Of a stretch of DNA of 64,000 bases, positions 17,889-27,831 are shown piece after piece. Below the pieces are notes generated by a model. That model was not told where the DNA came from. It saw nothing but the letters and a program-made list of their open reading frames with translations, and made no database searches. The DNA lies in assembly GCF_017814945.1 (NCBI RefSeq), contig NZ_JAGIPX010000013.1, forward strand, positions 105,352-169,351, in the 5' to 3' direction. The stretch comes from Paraburkholderia sp. LEh10. Lineage in GTDB: Bacteria; Pseudomonadota; Gammaproteobacteria; Burkholderiales; Burkholderiaceae. The position numbers and the translations under genes were made by a program. Numbering within the stretch: position 1 is the stretch's first letter; each line of letters opens with the position of its first letter.

Positions 17889-18721
17889 ATGGTGGCCTTG
17901 GTTTGCGATCCTTCAGACAACGCGCAAACCGAGGCATTTTCAATCGGGGCTCATTAGAGGAGATTGTTGACCATCTATGCGCGTTTGTCGAACGGCCGCT
18001 CCTGGCCCGTTAATTGCCAATCGGTGTGCAATCAATGAAATCATTGCGCGAACGGCAACACACGACCCGCTTCCAGCCTGTCGACTCAGTGTGCTGACAA
18101 CGGCCGTTTCCTGGGCAGAACCGCCACTCGAATGCCACGCGACGCCCCTGTTGAGCGTCTTGACACCGCTCGCGGTCACGCGTTGTACAAGCTAAGTGAC
18201 TTTTCGGCGCTGCATTTTCAGACCTCTTGTATTTTTGAGATGCCTTTGAGAAGACGAGTCTTGACGAGGTCTCGATTGCCAACGTCAAAATTCGGTGCCG
18301 CAGAGTGCGTGCGCAAGACCTCGACTTAATCGGCACCAGAGCTGGCTTCCGCGATTGTTACCACAAGCTCGGAACCGATGAATCTGAATGTGATTTTCAT
18401 CCAGTACCGCATCCGGTGCTCTCGAAAATGATGATGCAGACCCATGTTTCGATAGGGGTGATCTGTGGCCGGATCGCGCGCGAGCGAACGTGCAGTCAAC
18501 CAACCAAAAACGAAGAGCTGGATGAGGCGGTGGCAATGGTATCTGCATGTCCACTCGCCGCATCGTTTCTCCGGCAAGGAGCCAATTTTGACGCCGACCC
18601 AAACTCCGCGAACAATCGGTCGCTTGTCGACGAAATGCTCATCGCTGTGAATGCTGCGGAGCCGACGGTCCTTGAGTCATGCCGCGTACCGTTCTTATAC
18701 CGCTCCAGAGTCAGAAGCGGA
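17889..18721. other. Long non-coding stretch with copy 2 of the 59-base repeat
   Basis: No convincing gene is seen in these 830 bases. It contains the second copy of the repeat at 18010-18068. Several overlapping frames near 18285-18600 lack any domain pattern; one ends in KITFRFIGSELVVTIAEA, which looks protein-like but is too short to assign. Confidence 0.4.
18010..18068. repeat. 59-base dispersed repeat, copy 2
   Basis: The sequence matches 12190-12248 at 58 of 59 positions, and the similarity ends sharply on both sides. It is in the same orientation as copy 1 about 5.8 kb away. Confidence 0.9.
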
Positions 18722-19765
18722 TCATCCATTGCACACGAGCACGATCTTGCCTGTCACGCCCCCATCGCCCAGCAGCTCCTGCGCGCGCCGTGCCTCCGCA
18801 AGGGGAATGAGCTGCGCGACTAGCGGGACGATCTTCCTCTGTTGCAGAAGACCGAGCAGGGTAATCAAATCCTGTCGAAACAATGCGGGGTGCAGACGTT
18901 TAAGCCACTGGATGCTGTAGGGGATCACCCGTTTCCTGCCCGGCAAAAGCCAGCTGCCGACAATGTACAACCCAAAAATGGCGATTGCGCGAAAGCGATG
19001 ACGACCACCTGGACGACCTGATGCCAATCTACCTCTATGTAGAGAAGAGGTTAAGCCATATGCGACTACTGTCCCGCCCGGACGGAGAGCCTCGCGGGAT
19101 CGCCAGATGTGGGTACCGCCGATCCCTTCAAAGACGACGTCTACGCCGTCCCTTGTGAGCCGCTGAATTTCTTTGACGAAGTCGAGATGCTGGTAATCAA
19201 TCGGGATACCGCCCAGCGCTGAAACGGCCGACGCCCCGCGCAATGAACAGGTACCATACATCTCCAGCCCGGCGAGACGCCCAAGTTGCAACAATGCCGT
19301 GCCGACTCCGCCTGCTGCACCGTGGATCAAGACACGCTGGCCCGGTTTCACCTTTGCAGAATCATGCAGCATCTGGTACGCCGTCACATAGTTCAGCACA
19401 AGAGTAACCGCCTCGGCAGCATCTACCCCGGCGGGCACCGGAACCAGTTCATCTTGCGGCAGGCACACGTACTGCGCGTACGCGCCACTGATCGGCAGTG
19501 CGGCAATCATCTGGCCGGTTTCGATTCCCGACACGCCGCGTCCGAGCCGGTCCACCACGCCAACCAGCTCCCACCCGGGCGTGAAAGGCAGCCGTGGCGT
19601 TTCAGGGTGGATACCCTCGCGCATCATCAGGTCGGGCAAGCTGACACCTGCATCCAGTACTTGCACCCGCACCTCGCCATCCCCGGGCTCGGGGCACTCC
19701 TCCTCAATCACGCTGAGTGCGTCGGGACCACCGTAGTGAGTCACGACGATACGTGTGTGTCTCAC
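18722..19765 (-). CDS. Zinc-independent medium-chain dehydrogenase (quinone oxidoreductase-like)
   Basis: A roughly 347-residue MDR-superfamily enzyme. The N-terminal GroES-like domain includes GDGEVRVQVLDAGVSLPDL and LPFTPGWELVGVVDRLG. The nucleotide-binding glycine motif is in VLIHGAAGGVGTALLQLGRL. No zinc-ligand cysteines are present, as in NADPH:quinone oxidoreductases. The GTG at 19765 is preferred because AGGGGA lies eight bases upstream; a GTG six bases earlier is too close to that site. The substrate is unknown. Confidence 0.85.
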   Translation of the reverse strand: MRHTRIVVTHYGGPDALSVIEEECPEPGDGEVRVQVLDAGVSLPDLMMREGIHPETPRLPFTPGWELVGVVDRLGRGVSGIETGQMIAALPISGAYAQYVCLPQDELVPVPAGVDAAEAVTLVLNYVTAYQMLHDSAKVKPGQRVLIHGAAGGVGTALLQLGRLAGLEMYGTCSLRGASAVSALGGIPIDYQHLDFVKEIQRLTRDGVDVVFEGIGGTHIWRSREALRPGGTVVAYGLTSSLHRGRLASGRPGGRHRFRAIAIFGLYIVGSWLLPGRKRVIPYSIQWLKRLHPALFRQDLITLLGLLQQRKIVPLVAQLIPLAEARRAQELLGDGGVTGKIVLVCNG

Positions 19766-20312
19766 AAGCACATTCCCCTGTTGCCGAGTGCTCTATCCCG
19801 CGAATGCGAGCAAGATGTCAAGGCAAGTCAGCGACATCTGAATTCAAGGTACCCGCCTGCCTTCGCGCCACTTTGATGCAGATCATCCCTTCCAAAGGAC
19901 AGCGTTGCAGCCGTCTTGCCACCCGCATCTTGCTGGCCGCGACCGATGAGGGATCGGCCTGCCTAGGCCGGCGACGCTTGCTTCATTGTTGGTGGCGATA
20001 TTCTGAAGTCCGCTTCTTGTACGCTGATCAGTCATCAAATGTTCATATGAATGTGTGGACGAACCAACGGTGGAAGACGGTCGGCCTCTGCATCATGCAC
20101 GCGGACATACGCGGCCCGAATCTCTCAAAGCCGCAATCGGCAGCACGCACCAGGTTGCCGCCCTTCCACTGGACACGCATTAACCTCCAAGTGCCATGCG
20201 GGTGCGATCGGTCGGCGTGCCGGCGTCATTAGCGTACGGCGTAGCTGGATGAAATGCCGGAGAAGTTGACTTCGACGAAAGTGCGATGCATGGATTCGGC
20301 GCCGACAGTCGT
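19766..20312. other. Intergenic region, possible gene tail on the minus strand
   Basis: No gene is supported in these 547 bases. Near 20230-20316 a short minus-strand frame reads ESMHRTFVEVNFSGISSSYA and stops, which looks like the end of some enzyme, but I cannot assign it. Confidence 0.3.
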
Positions 20313-21674
20313 CTAAGGCTTGACTGAACCAGAGGGGGTTCGAGCAACCTCAAACGATCTGAGCGCGGCCTCGTGGCGTCCCATGCCAAACATGCTGAGC
20401 GCGGCGACGAAAGTGGGTATCGCCACCAGGATGAACATGATGGGCAGGCTTAGATGCATGGCTAGCAACACTCCGCCAACTAGCGAACCCACGATCGAAC
20501 CCACCCTGCCAATGCCGAGCGCCCAACTCACGCCAGAAACGCGGCTGGAAGTTGGATAGTAGGCCGCCGCCATTGCATTGACGCCGGTCTGCGAGCCGCC
20601 CGTCCCAAGACCTGCCCCAAAGACTGCGAACACCAGCATCGGCAGCGACGAAGCAACGCCGATGAGCAGGATAAACATGGCGGCAACGACGTACGAACTT
20701 GCGAGCACCAGACAGGGACTGTGCCGGTCCATCAGGCGTCCGATCAGCACAGCGCCGACCGTGCTGCCCAAGGGCAGCGCCGCGGCGACCAGTGCAGCCA
20801 TACCCAGGGGGATGCCTGTGTTGGAAATGACGGTCGGTAGCCAGCTGGTGAGCAGGTAATACACCAGCAGACTCATGAAGAAGGTGAGCCAGAGGCAGAC
20901 GGTGCCGACCATCACCCCGCTGTCGAAAAGGTTGCGCACGGGAGAACCCGTCACCTTGTTCTCGGAGACTGTGAACACCGTATGGTCGAGCACCTCCTGT
21001 GGTGCTATGCGCCGGAGCGTGCTGACCACGTGCTCATGTTTCTGGCCAGACAACGCCAGGTACCGGACAGACTCGGGCAGAAGCCACACGAGAACCGGCA
21101 CCAGAACCAATGGCATGGCCCCGCCGAATAACAGCACGCCCTGCCAGCCATGCACGGGAATGATCTGCGAGGCGACCACGCCCCCGAATGACCCGCCTAA
21201 CGTGAAGCCGCAGAACATACTCGTCACCAATAGCGAGCGCTGTTTCTCGGGACCGAATTCGGATGTCATCGTAACGGCCGTAGGCATGGCGCCGCCAAGA
21301 CCCAGGCCTGTCAGGAATCGCAATAGTATGAGTTCGCGCAGAGAAGTCGCGTAGGCGGACCACAGGCACATGAAACCGAAAAACGCCACTGAAAGGCAGA
21401 GTATCGGTTTGCGCCCAAACCTGTCGGCAAGCGGTCCGAACAGGAGCGCGCCTACCATCAGACCAAACAGGCCGCCGCCGAACACAGGCGCCAACTGAAG
21501 CGCGCTCAATGCCCATTGCTTCCTGATGGCAGGCGCAATGAATCCGGCACTTGCCGTATCGAATCCGTCGAACGCGACTGTCAGGAAACACAGTGCGACG
21601 ATCAGCAACTGATACGGCGACAGCTTGTGCGAATTGATGAACTCCTGAACATCGACCGTTCTGATCGTTGCCAT
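20313..21674 (-). CDS. MFS transporter, AAHS family (aromatic acid uptake)
   Basis: A 453-residue permease paralogous to the one at 12672. It has DGFDTASAGFIAPAIRKQW in helix 1, the A-motif LADRFGRKP, and LTGLGLGGAMPTAVTMTSE between helices 4 and 5. The ATG at 21674 has AGGGAG upstream and gives the standard N-terminus MATIRTVDVQEFINSHKLSP; the frame is open further but without family sequence. It lies 143 bases after the extradiol dioxygenase on the same strand, which suggests uptake of the aromatic substrate of that pathway. Confidence 0.92.
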   Translation of the reverse strand: MATIRTVDVQEFINSHKLSPYQLLIVALCFLTVAFDGFDTASAGFIAPAIRKQWALSALQLAPVFGGGLFGLMVGALLFGPLADRFGRKPILCLSVAFFGFMCLWSAYATSLRELILLRFLTGLGLGGAMPTAVTMTSEFGPEKQRSLLVTSMFCGFTLGGSFGGVVASQIIPVHGWQGVLLFGGAMPLVLVPVLVWLLPESVRYLALSGQKHEHVVSTLRRIAPQEVLDHTVFTVSENKVTGSPVRNLFDSGVMVGTVCLWLTFFMSLLVYYLLTSWLPTVISNTGIPLGMAALVAAALPLGSTVGAVLIGRLMDRHSPCLVLASSYVVAAMFILLIGVASSLPMLVFAVFGAGLGTGGSQTGVNAMAAAYYPTSSRVSGVSWALGIGRVGSIVGSLVGGVLLAMHLSLPIMFILVAIPTFVAALSMFGMGRHEAALRSFEVARTPSGSVKP

Positions 21675-21817
21675 GGCGTTCTCCCTGTAGTCGCTAAACC
21701 CAGGCCGTCTCTTTGAGAAAGGTGCCGGCAGGAACCTTGCCCCCACGTGTTCTCCTGGCTGCGCCTCCAGTCCCTCGAGATTGCTCTCGCGCGATCAGCG
21801 ATGGACCTGATCGCGCG

Positions 21818-22681
21818 TCAGGATTGAAATTCTGGAATGTCGGGTTTGGCGCCCCACATGCAAAAGCCGGTCGAATCGAACGGAAACTGGCGAGGGCAAT
21901 AAGTCGCCTCCTCGTCCCGCCTGATCAAACGAACGCCTGTCGAGTATTCGTAAGTCATTCCGTCAGGCCCCTCGAAGTAGAGAAAGATGGCGCCCGACGT
22001 CGGATGCCGCCCTGGTCCGAACCGAATGGGTATGCCCTGTTCACGCAGGATGTACCAGGCGCGCATGACGTCGTCGATGCTTGCAACCTGGTGATTGATA
22101 TGTTGAATGCCGGCGAATGTGGACGGAAAGAGGGCGATCCGGTGATGTACCTCGTCGATCCTTAGCAGCGGTGCAGGTCCGATCCAGTCGCTCACGCGCG
22201 CATTGCACAGTGTCGTCCAGAAGATCTCGTCACGTCCGGGATCGCTGGTGCGCAGGCCGACGTGGCTGAAGCCGGTGATTCCGGTGTGGTGCGACGGAAA
22301 ATAGCGACGGCCGCTTTGCAAGGCGCCGAACACCAATTCGATCGGGTTGCCCGATGGATCCTTGAAACTGATGAAGGCACGTACGCGACGTCGATCGCAC
22401 TCGTCGCGACTGCCGGCGTGTACGCGGAAGCTGTTCTGCTCCAACACCGCGCCCGCATGTTCGAGCGCCTCGCTCGTGACGACATCGAATGCAATCGTCT
22501 GGTCATTCGGATCGCCCTCGAAGTAGACCAGCGTGTGATCACGCTCATCCGAGCGCAGGTAGGCCCACCCACCCTCGCGCCGCACCAGCTGTAATCCAAG
22601 GATATCGGCGGCATACTTCGCCGCTGCGTCGATGTCACGGGTACCGAGCCGAACATACCGGAGTTCGTGCAAATTGATCAT
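21818..22681 (-). CDS. VOC-family extradiol (catechol 2,3-type) dioxygenase
   Basis: The 287-residue product has two vicinal-oxygen-chelate modules. The C-terminal one carries the iron triad H140 (TGFSHVGLRTSD), H197 (QHINHQVASIDD) and E245 (GMTYEYSTGV). This is the layout of type I extradiol enzymes, which open catechol rings beside the two hydroxyls. The frame runs to 23098, but the ATG at 22681 (MINLHELRYVRLGTRDID) gives the family N-terminus. It is followed by an AAHS permease gene on the same strand, so the two probably form a small aromatic-degradation unit. The exact catechol is unknown. Confidence 0.88.
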   Translation of the reverse strand: MINLHELRYVRLGTRDIDAAAKYAADILGLQLVRREGGWAYLRSDERDHTLVYFEGDPNDQTIAFDVVTSEALEHAGAVLEQNSFRVHAGSRDECDRRRVRAFISFKDPSGNPIELVFGALQSGRRYFPSHHTGITGFSHVGLRTSDPGRDEIFWTTLCNARVSDWIGPAPLLRIDEVHHRIALFPSTFAGIQHINHQVASIDDVMRAWYILREQGIPIRFGPGRHPTSGAIFLYFEGPDGMTYEYSTGVRLIRRDEEATYCPRQFPFDSTGFCMWGAKPDIPEFQS

Positions 22682-22926
22682 GAACGGGACCCCTGCGGTT
22701 TGCCTATATCGAAGGATAGGCGGCATCCCTCCTGTGTGTGCCTGATTTTCGTGGCTGCTCGCCTTGGGCCTGCTGCGGGCTGGAGACGCAGAGCGCTGGC
22801 CGACGAACGGTCTGATGCCGCCCCCTCCCGGAGGGATATATCGAGAGGGCGGTTGAAAGCGTCCCTCACAGCGATCATGCGATTCCCGATGTGATAGCCA
22901 GGCGGGCTCGTTAAGAATCAGTGCGA

Positions 22927-23868
22927 TCAAGGGCGAACCAGCCGCCAGGACGGATCGGGATCGAACGCGCCAAGTGCGAGGGCAGTGCGCTCCGTATGCG
23001 GTCCCAGGTCCTTCTGATAGATCTGCCCGTCCTGGTTCACGATAAAGCTCATGACCCCCGTGCTGCCGTATCGGGCAGGCCACGCTATCAGCGCACACCC
23101 CTTCGTCATCACGCCGTCCTGCACATAGTTCGCGGCGCCGCCGCTCGCATGATTGCCCTGCCGGCTCAGGATACGGAAACGATAACCGTGATACCCATCC
23201 GCCGAAATCGGCGAGTCTTGCCGCATGACGGTTACAAGCGGTCCCAGTGGACTTTGCGCTTCGTCCGGTGCAGCCGGCCAGTACAGGCCGTCGTGATGGC
23301 CCGGCGTGCTCACGAGACGCCGTGCATAATGGCCGGTCAGATTCCGGTAGTCGTTCTGCGCGTCGAGATAGGCGAGCGATGTCAGCATCGCTGCGCGCTC
23401 ATTGCGGCCTATTCTGAGCGTGAGCATTTCGTCTTTTGCCGCTGCGGGATCGAAGCGCCAGCCGTGTGTGCCCTCGATGAGCGGAATGGGCAGCGTCCAG
23501 CCACTTTCGCCGACCCGCAGATGGGCCCTATGCCGGGAGCCGGCTGACGGGTCCATCACGATTTCGTGGCCCTGTGACCACGCGCCAAGGAAGTCGTAGA
23601 TATCGTCATGGCCAATGGCCTGGGTCGGAATGAAGCGCTCGAAGTCGTTGCCTAGAACGTGCTTCAGCGCCCCCGGATCGCTGTGCGATAGCGCATCCAC
23701 CAGAGCGGTCACCGCCGCGTCGGGCGTCGAATAGACCGCCTGCGCAATAGCGCAGGGTACGACCAGCAGCGTGCCAGGCGCCGCGATGAATGACGCCACA
23801 AGACGCGCGACCAAAACGCGATGCGAAACCCACTGTCGCTGCACGGGACATTGGCGGAAGTGAATCAT
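22927..23868 (-). CDS. DUF2950 domain protein, exported
   Basis: A 313-residue protein with an N-terminal export signal (LVARLVASFIAAPGTLLVVP, cut near AIAQA). The DUF2950 body is recognisable from YSTPDAAVTALVDALSHSD, LAYLDAQNDYRNLTGHYARR, SPISADGYHGYRFRILSRQG and WPARYGSTGVMSFIVNQDG. The function of the family is unknown. It directly follows the DUF3300 gene with 30 bases between them; this two-gene order is common in proteobacteria, so the products likely act together in the periplasm or at the outer membrane. Confidence 0.9.
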   Translation of the reverse strand: MIHFRQCPVQRQWVSHRVLVARLVASFIAAPGTLLVVPCAIAQAVYSTPDAAVTALVDALSHSDPGALKHVLGNDFERFIPTQAIGHDDIYDFLGAWSQGHEIVMDPSAGSRHRAHLRVGESGWTLPIPLIEGTHGWRFDPAAAKDEMLTLRIGRNERAAMLTSLAYLDAQNDYRNLTGHYARRLVSTPGHHDGLYWPAAPDEAQSPLGPLVTVMRQDSPISADGYHGYRFRILSRQGNHASGGAANYVQDGVMTKGCALIAWPARYGSTGVMSFIVNQDGQIYQKDLGPHTERTALALGAFDPDPSWRLVRP

Positions 23869-23898
23869 CGTCCTTCTCCTCCTGACAGACCGCCTTGC

Positions 23899-25137
23899 TC
23901 ATCGGCGGAAGTGGCCGCCGCCTCCGAAACCACCACCGCCGAAGCCCCCGCCGCCAAACCTGCCGCTGTCCATCCCGCCTTCATCAAACCGGTCGCCGCC
24001 AAAGCCCCCGCTACCAAACCTGTCGCTGCTGCCGAATCGGCCGCCTCCAAAGTTGTCACTGGCAAACGCACTGCGGCTGGACCAGCCGCGCTGCATATTC
24101 TGACGCGCCGCGTCGCCATCGCCCGCGCCTCGCAGCGCGTTATCCCGATTCACGCTTTGCGCGCGCTCGCGCAGATCCTCCGTGCCCATGCTCCCGCCGC
24201 GCTGGATGTCCTGCAGGCGCTGGCTGGCGGAGCCGGCCAGATTCTCGCCCGTCCGGTCTTCCAGCGTTTGCATCGCCTGCTCGCGGGAACTGTCATATCC
24301 TCGGTATGCGTTGCGCTGCACGCTGCTGAAGCTGCTATTGCGGTTCCAGGTCGTTGTGCTGCTGCTCGCGTTAATCCGGTTGTTGACGTTGATATTGTTG
24401 AAGCGGTTGACATTCACGTTGACACTGCCGCTGTTCCAATTGACCCCGCCCCACAGTGCATTGGTCACCGCGATACCCGCACCGAATGCCATGCCCGCAG
24501 CAAAGCCGCTCGCAATCGCATAGCCAGGCGGCGGCGGAATATAGACGGGTGGATACGCCGGATAAAGCCATGGCCCGTAGACGACTGCCGGGTTATAGGT
24601 CGGCACATACACCACCTGCGGATCGGTGGGCTGTATCTGGATCGTGTTCTGTTCGACGATCACCTTCTGTTGCTCGCTTGATTTGAGGTTGCCCGCCTGC
24701 CGTGCCTGCTTCCTCAGGCGCTGCACGGCATCCATCAAATCGTTCGGCTGCGCGAGAAATGCCTGGCCAAGCTGATCCACCCATTCCGGCTTTGACGCCA
24801 TCGTTGCCAGCACCTGAGGAAACGCCACCAGCGACTGCACGCTCGGATCCCAGGGTTGGGACGCGACGGCCTTCACTGCATCATCACCGCTGCGCTTCGA
24901 ATTAGCCTTTGACCATTGCCCTGCGGACTGCACTTCCTGAGGAAATGTCGAAGCCATCAGCACTTGGGCAAGCAACGCGTCAGGATAGAGCGCGATAGGC
25001 GCAGTGAGTGAATCGAGCTGCTGGCTCGATAATTTATTCACTCCCTGGGCGCACACTGCGAGTGGAACAACAAGCCCGGTCGCTACGACCACTAACAGGA
25101 CTAGATAACCTTTCATAATGTCCCGAAATGACTTCAC
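23899..25137 (-). CDS. DUF3300 domain protein, exported
   Basis: A 412-residue protein. An N-terminal signal (MKGYLVLLVVVATGLVVPLA, cut near VCAQG) is followed by the DUF3300 domain (TAPIALYPDALLAQVLMAST; QPTDPQVVYVPTYNPAVVYG). The C-terminal third is a low-complexity glycine-, phenylalanine- and serine-rich tail made of GGFGG and DRFGS units ending in GGGHFRR. The start is a GTG at 25137 with AGGAG eight bases before it. DUF2950 follows closely. The role is unknown; the tail may mediate self-association. Confidence 0.9.
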   Translation of the reverse strand: MKSFRDIMKGYLVLLVVVATGLVVPLAVCAQGVNKLSSQQLDSLTAPIALYPDALLAQVLMASTFPQEVQSAGQWSKANSKRSGDDAVKAVASQPWDPSVQSLVAFPQVLATMASKPEWVDQLGQAFLAQPNDLMDAVQRLRKQARQAGNLKSSEQQKVIVEQNTIQIQPTDPQVVYVPTYNPAVVYGPWLYPAYPPVYIPPPPGYAIASGFAAGMAFGAGIAVTNALWGGVNWNSGSVNVNVNRFNNINVNNRINASSSTTTWNRNSSFSSVQRNAYRGYDSSREQAMQTLEDRTGENLAGSASQRLQDIQRGGSMGTEDLRERAQSVNRDNALRGAGDGDAARQNMQRGWSSRSAFASDNFGGGRFGSSDRFGSGGFGGDRFDEGGMDSGRFGGGGFGGGGFGGGGHFRR

Positions 25138-25832
25138 GATCAGCTCCTATCCTTAAAAACGGATTTAACCTTGGCAAACAGGTCCTCGGTCCTGAGATGC
25201 AGTCGAACGAGAACGAATAGTTGCATTCCAAGGCAACGCAATCCCGGTCCGGAGTACATCGGCTTCTGATATTTGGCTGTTGCGACTTCGCGGCGTCTGA
25301 TCGTGGTGCGTTGGAGGGAAACTGGCGTAACGGTAAGGCGCAGCGAGTTCGTAAAAGGCAGCGCTGAGTTGAACTCTAGTCTAGTACCAATAAACCAGCG
25401 GAATGCAAGTGACAGAGCAAATTTTCGGGGACGGCGATTCATTCACCAGCCAGCTGCCGTGTTAGTTATTAGCTCTACGACCACCGCAGTCATCGATGAG
25501 AGGCACTCCGCTCGGTGATCGCCGATTTGAGCGGTACAGGGCGCCGCATAATCGGTCTTCCGCTGTATCATCGTTTGCGGGAATGGCCTGATGAGTTTGC
25601 TGCGTTTCTTATTCGACTTTCTTTTTTAGCAACTTTTTTAAGGAACCCCAGCCCGGACGCCGGTTAGCGGTATCTGAGAGCCGCACCTTAGACGTTCCTC
25701 AAGAGACGATGGCTTACTGGCATTCTGTTTGACGCGCGAACATAAGTGGCAACGGGCTGCAAAGAGTAGCGCTGAAGTCGGAGACGCGCAGAGAAGATTC
25801 TCCCCACTGCAAAACGAAATGGAGACGCAACA
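25138..25832. other. Intergenic region carrying an old HAF-gene promoter copy
   Basis: About 700 bases between divergent genes. The part at 25540-25750 is a duplicated copy of the region upstream of the HAF-repeat gene (see the repeat entry). The rest should hold promoters for DUF3300 (leftward) and for the DUF4239 gene (rightward), but no strong consensus elements stand out. Confidence 0.5.
25540..25750 (-). repeat. Duplicate of HAF-gene upstream region, copy A
   Basis: Side-by-side reading shows that this segment matches 27821-28031 over about 210 bases, with blocks such as GGGCGCCGCAT, TCGGTCTTCCG, GCCGGTTAGCGG, AGACGATGGCTTAC and GCATTCTGT. The copy even retains the first codons (MRRP) of the HAF gene at its left end, after which the coding sequence is unrelated. 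It is therefore the 5' flank of a lost paralogue. Confidence 0.8.
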
Positions 25833-26603
25833 ATGTCGGCGATCATGAGGCATCCGCTGGTTCTGTTCGTCATGTCATTCGTGGTGATGGCCATCGGGGC
25901 GTATATTGGCGCGACCGTCCTGCGTCGTCGCTTGAAAAACATTGACGGGGGAAGAGACGGTCTAGATGTTGTGCAGGCCGCTACGCTCACCCTGCTGGCG
26001 CTAATTATTGGCTTTACGTTCTCGATGGCCGTCACTCGCTACGATCAGCGCAAGAACTACGAGGAAGAAGAAGCCAACGCAATCGGAACTGCATACTTGC
26101 GGTCAGGACTGCTGCCCGCCGCGGAGGCGCGAAGCATGAAGAAATTGTTGCGCCTGTACCTCGACCTTCGAATCCGCTACTACCAGGCGCGTAGCGATCA
26201 AGCCGTCGCACAGATCAACGCGGCCACCGGCCAATTGCAAAATGACCTATGGAAAGCTGCGCAGATCGCTGCGATGGAGCAGCAGACGGCAGTCATCGCG
26301 CTCGTCGTCTCAGGCATGAATGATGTGTTGAATACACAAGGCTACACGCAGGCATCGTGGTGGAACCACATCCCAATTACCGCATGGTCCTTGATGATTG
26401 CCATCGGCTTATTCAGTAATTTGCTGATCGGTTATAGCTTACACGGCAACGTCAAAGGAAACGTGGTGCTCCTGGTCTTGCCGTTGGTCATCGCTTCCTC
26501 GTTTGCTCTCATCGCCGATATCGACAGTCCGCGCGGCGGATGGATTACGCTGACGCCCATTAATCTCATTGCACTCGCGCACTCGCTAGGGCCGGCCGGA
26601 TAA
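25833..26603 (+). CDS. DUF4239 (bestrophin-like) membrane protein
   Basis: A 256-residue protein with two N-terminal membrane helices (HPLVLFVMSFVVMAIGAYIG; ATLTLLALIIGFTFSMAVTR), a cytoplasmic helical region (YDQRKNYEEEEANAIGTAYL), and two C-terminal helices. The phrase LIIGFTFSMAVTRYDQRKN followed by EEANAIGTAYLR is the DUF4239 hallmark. The family is distantly related to bestrophin-like channels, and its substrate is unknown. The ATG at 25833 follows a purine-rich GGAGACG site. Confidence 0.85.
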   Translation: MSAIMRHPLVLFVMSFVVMAIGAYIGATVLRRRLKNIDGGRDGLDVVQAATLTLLALIIGFTFSMAVTRYDQRKNYEEEEANAIGTAYLRSGLLPAAEARSMKKLLRLYLDLRIRYYQARSDQAVAQINAATGQLQNDLWKAAQIAAMEQQTAVIALVVSGMNDVLNTQGYTQASWWNHIPITAWSLMIAIGLFSNLLIGYSLHGNVKGNVVLLVLPLVIASSFALIADIDSPRGGWITLTPINLIALAHSLGPAG

Positions 26604-26742
26604 TCGGATAATCGACCAGGCTGTCCTGCTCGCATGACGGCTCCAGGCTTGCCCCCGGCTGTCGTCGGTGAATCGGCCGCGGACCACGCACTATCGCGAA
26701 AGAATGACAGAGGACGCAAGCGATGCGCCGTCCTGCGGACGA

Positions 26743-27831
26743 TCATTGCGTCGTCATCGGACGCGGTGAGGTCAAACGGCCACGCGACGCGTTGCAGCAA
26801 TTGCCGGCGGGGATGAGCAAAACGGCATGCGCGATGCCGTTGACTTGCGCCACACCCACAATCTGTCCACTGTCGCTAATAGCATTCGCTTTCACCAATA
26901 TAAGCCCGGAACGAGTGCTTAGCAGATCGTTTAGGTCCTGCATATTGCCGTTCTCATACAGGAAGGCGCGGCTGGTGCCGTCGGCCATGATACAGTCGCC
27001 AACGACGTCGCCGTGTACGTTGATGCTCCAGGCCTCGCTATCGGAGCACCCTGTCAGCGCACCGAGGTCGGTCATATGACCGCTTGCGGGATACAGGAAC
27101 GCACGATTGTTTCCGACCGCATTACGGCTGAAGCCGACCACGTCGCCGCGTGCATTAATCGCGGTCGCGCGGCTGGAAGACCCGCCTGGCAGCGTGCCCA
27201 GATCGGTCATGTGGCCGCCCGCCGGGTAGATGAATGCATGGGAGCTTGAGTCTTCTGTGTCAGCATAGCCAACGACATCGCCCTTGTTGTTAATGCCCGA
27301 CGCGCTGCTCGATGCCCCACCTTCGAGGATTCCCAGGCCGGTCATACGACCGCCGGCCGGAAGCAAGAAGGCGTGACTCACAGTGTCACCGGGATCACCG
27401 GTATCAGCATATCCAACGATGTCGCCGGCGCCATTGATGCACGTCGCGTAGCTGTTTAATCCGCCCGCAAAAGTGCCCAGATCCGTCGTCCGGCCCTTGA
27501 CGGAATACAGGACCGCATGTACAGCCTGTGTGGCTGTCTCGCTATACCCCACGGCGTTGCCAAGTGCGTTAATGCCCGTCACCCGGTTGAATGAGCCGCC
27601 AGGCAACGGGGATAGAGCGGTGATGCGACCGTGCGCCGGGCGGCGATACGCGCGGGCGGCAAAGCTGTCGCCGACGATATCGCCACGTTCGTTGATGCCC
27701 GTTGCAGCACCGTCCGTGAGTGGCCCAAGGTCTGTAACGTTGTACGCAACTGGTTCGGCTGATGCGCCATGTAGTTGACATACCAGAGTGATGCAGCCGG
27801 TGATAAACCATTTAAACATTGGGCGCCGCAT
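26743..27831 (-). CDS. HAF-repeat extracellular protein
   Basis: A 362-residue secreted protein made of roughly 40-residue repeats of the form DLGTLPGGSSSRATAINARG-DVVG, of which about six to seven are visible. They begin after a signal peptide (MFKWFITGCITLVCQLHGAS-AEP). The repeats match the HAF family of extracellular repeat proteins, likely a beta-propeller, with unknown ligand. The C-terminus ends in a divergent module (INVHGDVVGDCIMADGTSRA). Its upstream flank is duplicated at 25540-25750, and a deleted paralogue lies at 35525-35810. GGAAGAC lies upstream of the ATG. Confidence 0.85.
   Translation of the reverse strand: MRRPMFKWFITGCITLVCQLHGASAEPVAYNVTDLGPLTDGAATGINERGDIVGDSFAARAYRRPAHGRITALSPLPGGSFNRVTGINALGNAVGYSETATQAVHAVLYSVKGRTTDLGTFAGGLNSYATCINGAGDIVGYADTGDPGDTVSHAFLLPAGGRMTGLGILEGGASSSASGINNKGDVVGYADTEDSSSHAFIYPAGGHMTDLGTLPGGSSSRATAINARGDVVGFSRNAVGNNRAFLYPASGHMTDLGALTGCSDSEAWSINVHGDVVGDCIMADGTSRAFLYENGNMQDLNDLLSTRSGLILVKANAISDSGQIVGVAQVNGIAHAVLLIPAGNCCNASRGRLTSPRPMTTQ

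Noticed and set aside
18285..18823. Gene in the 17.9-18.7 kb gap
   Set aside because: Several frames of 80-170 codons overlap in all directions with no consistent codon usage, ribosome-binding site or domain.
23821..24681. Alanine-rich protein on the plus strand opposite the DUF3300 gene
   Set aside because: It is a shadow of the high-GC, repetitive DUF3300 tail; the minus-strand frame has signal peptide, domain and start site.
26743..27831. Phage tail or autotransporter protein
   Set aside because: The repeats fit the HAF family and there is no beta-barrel domain or phage gene nearby.
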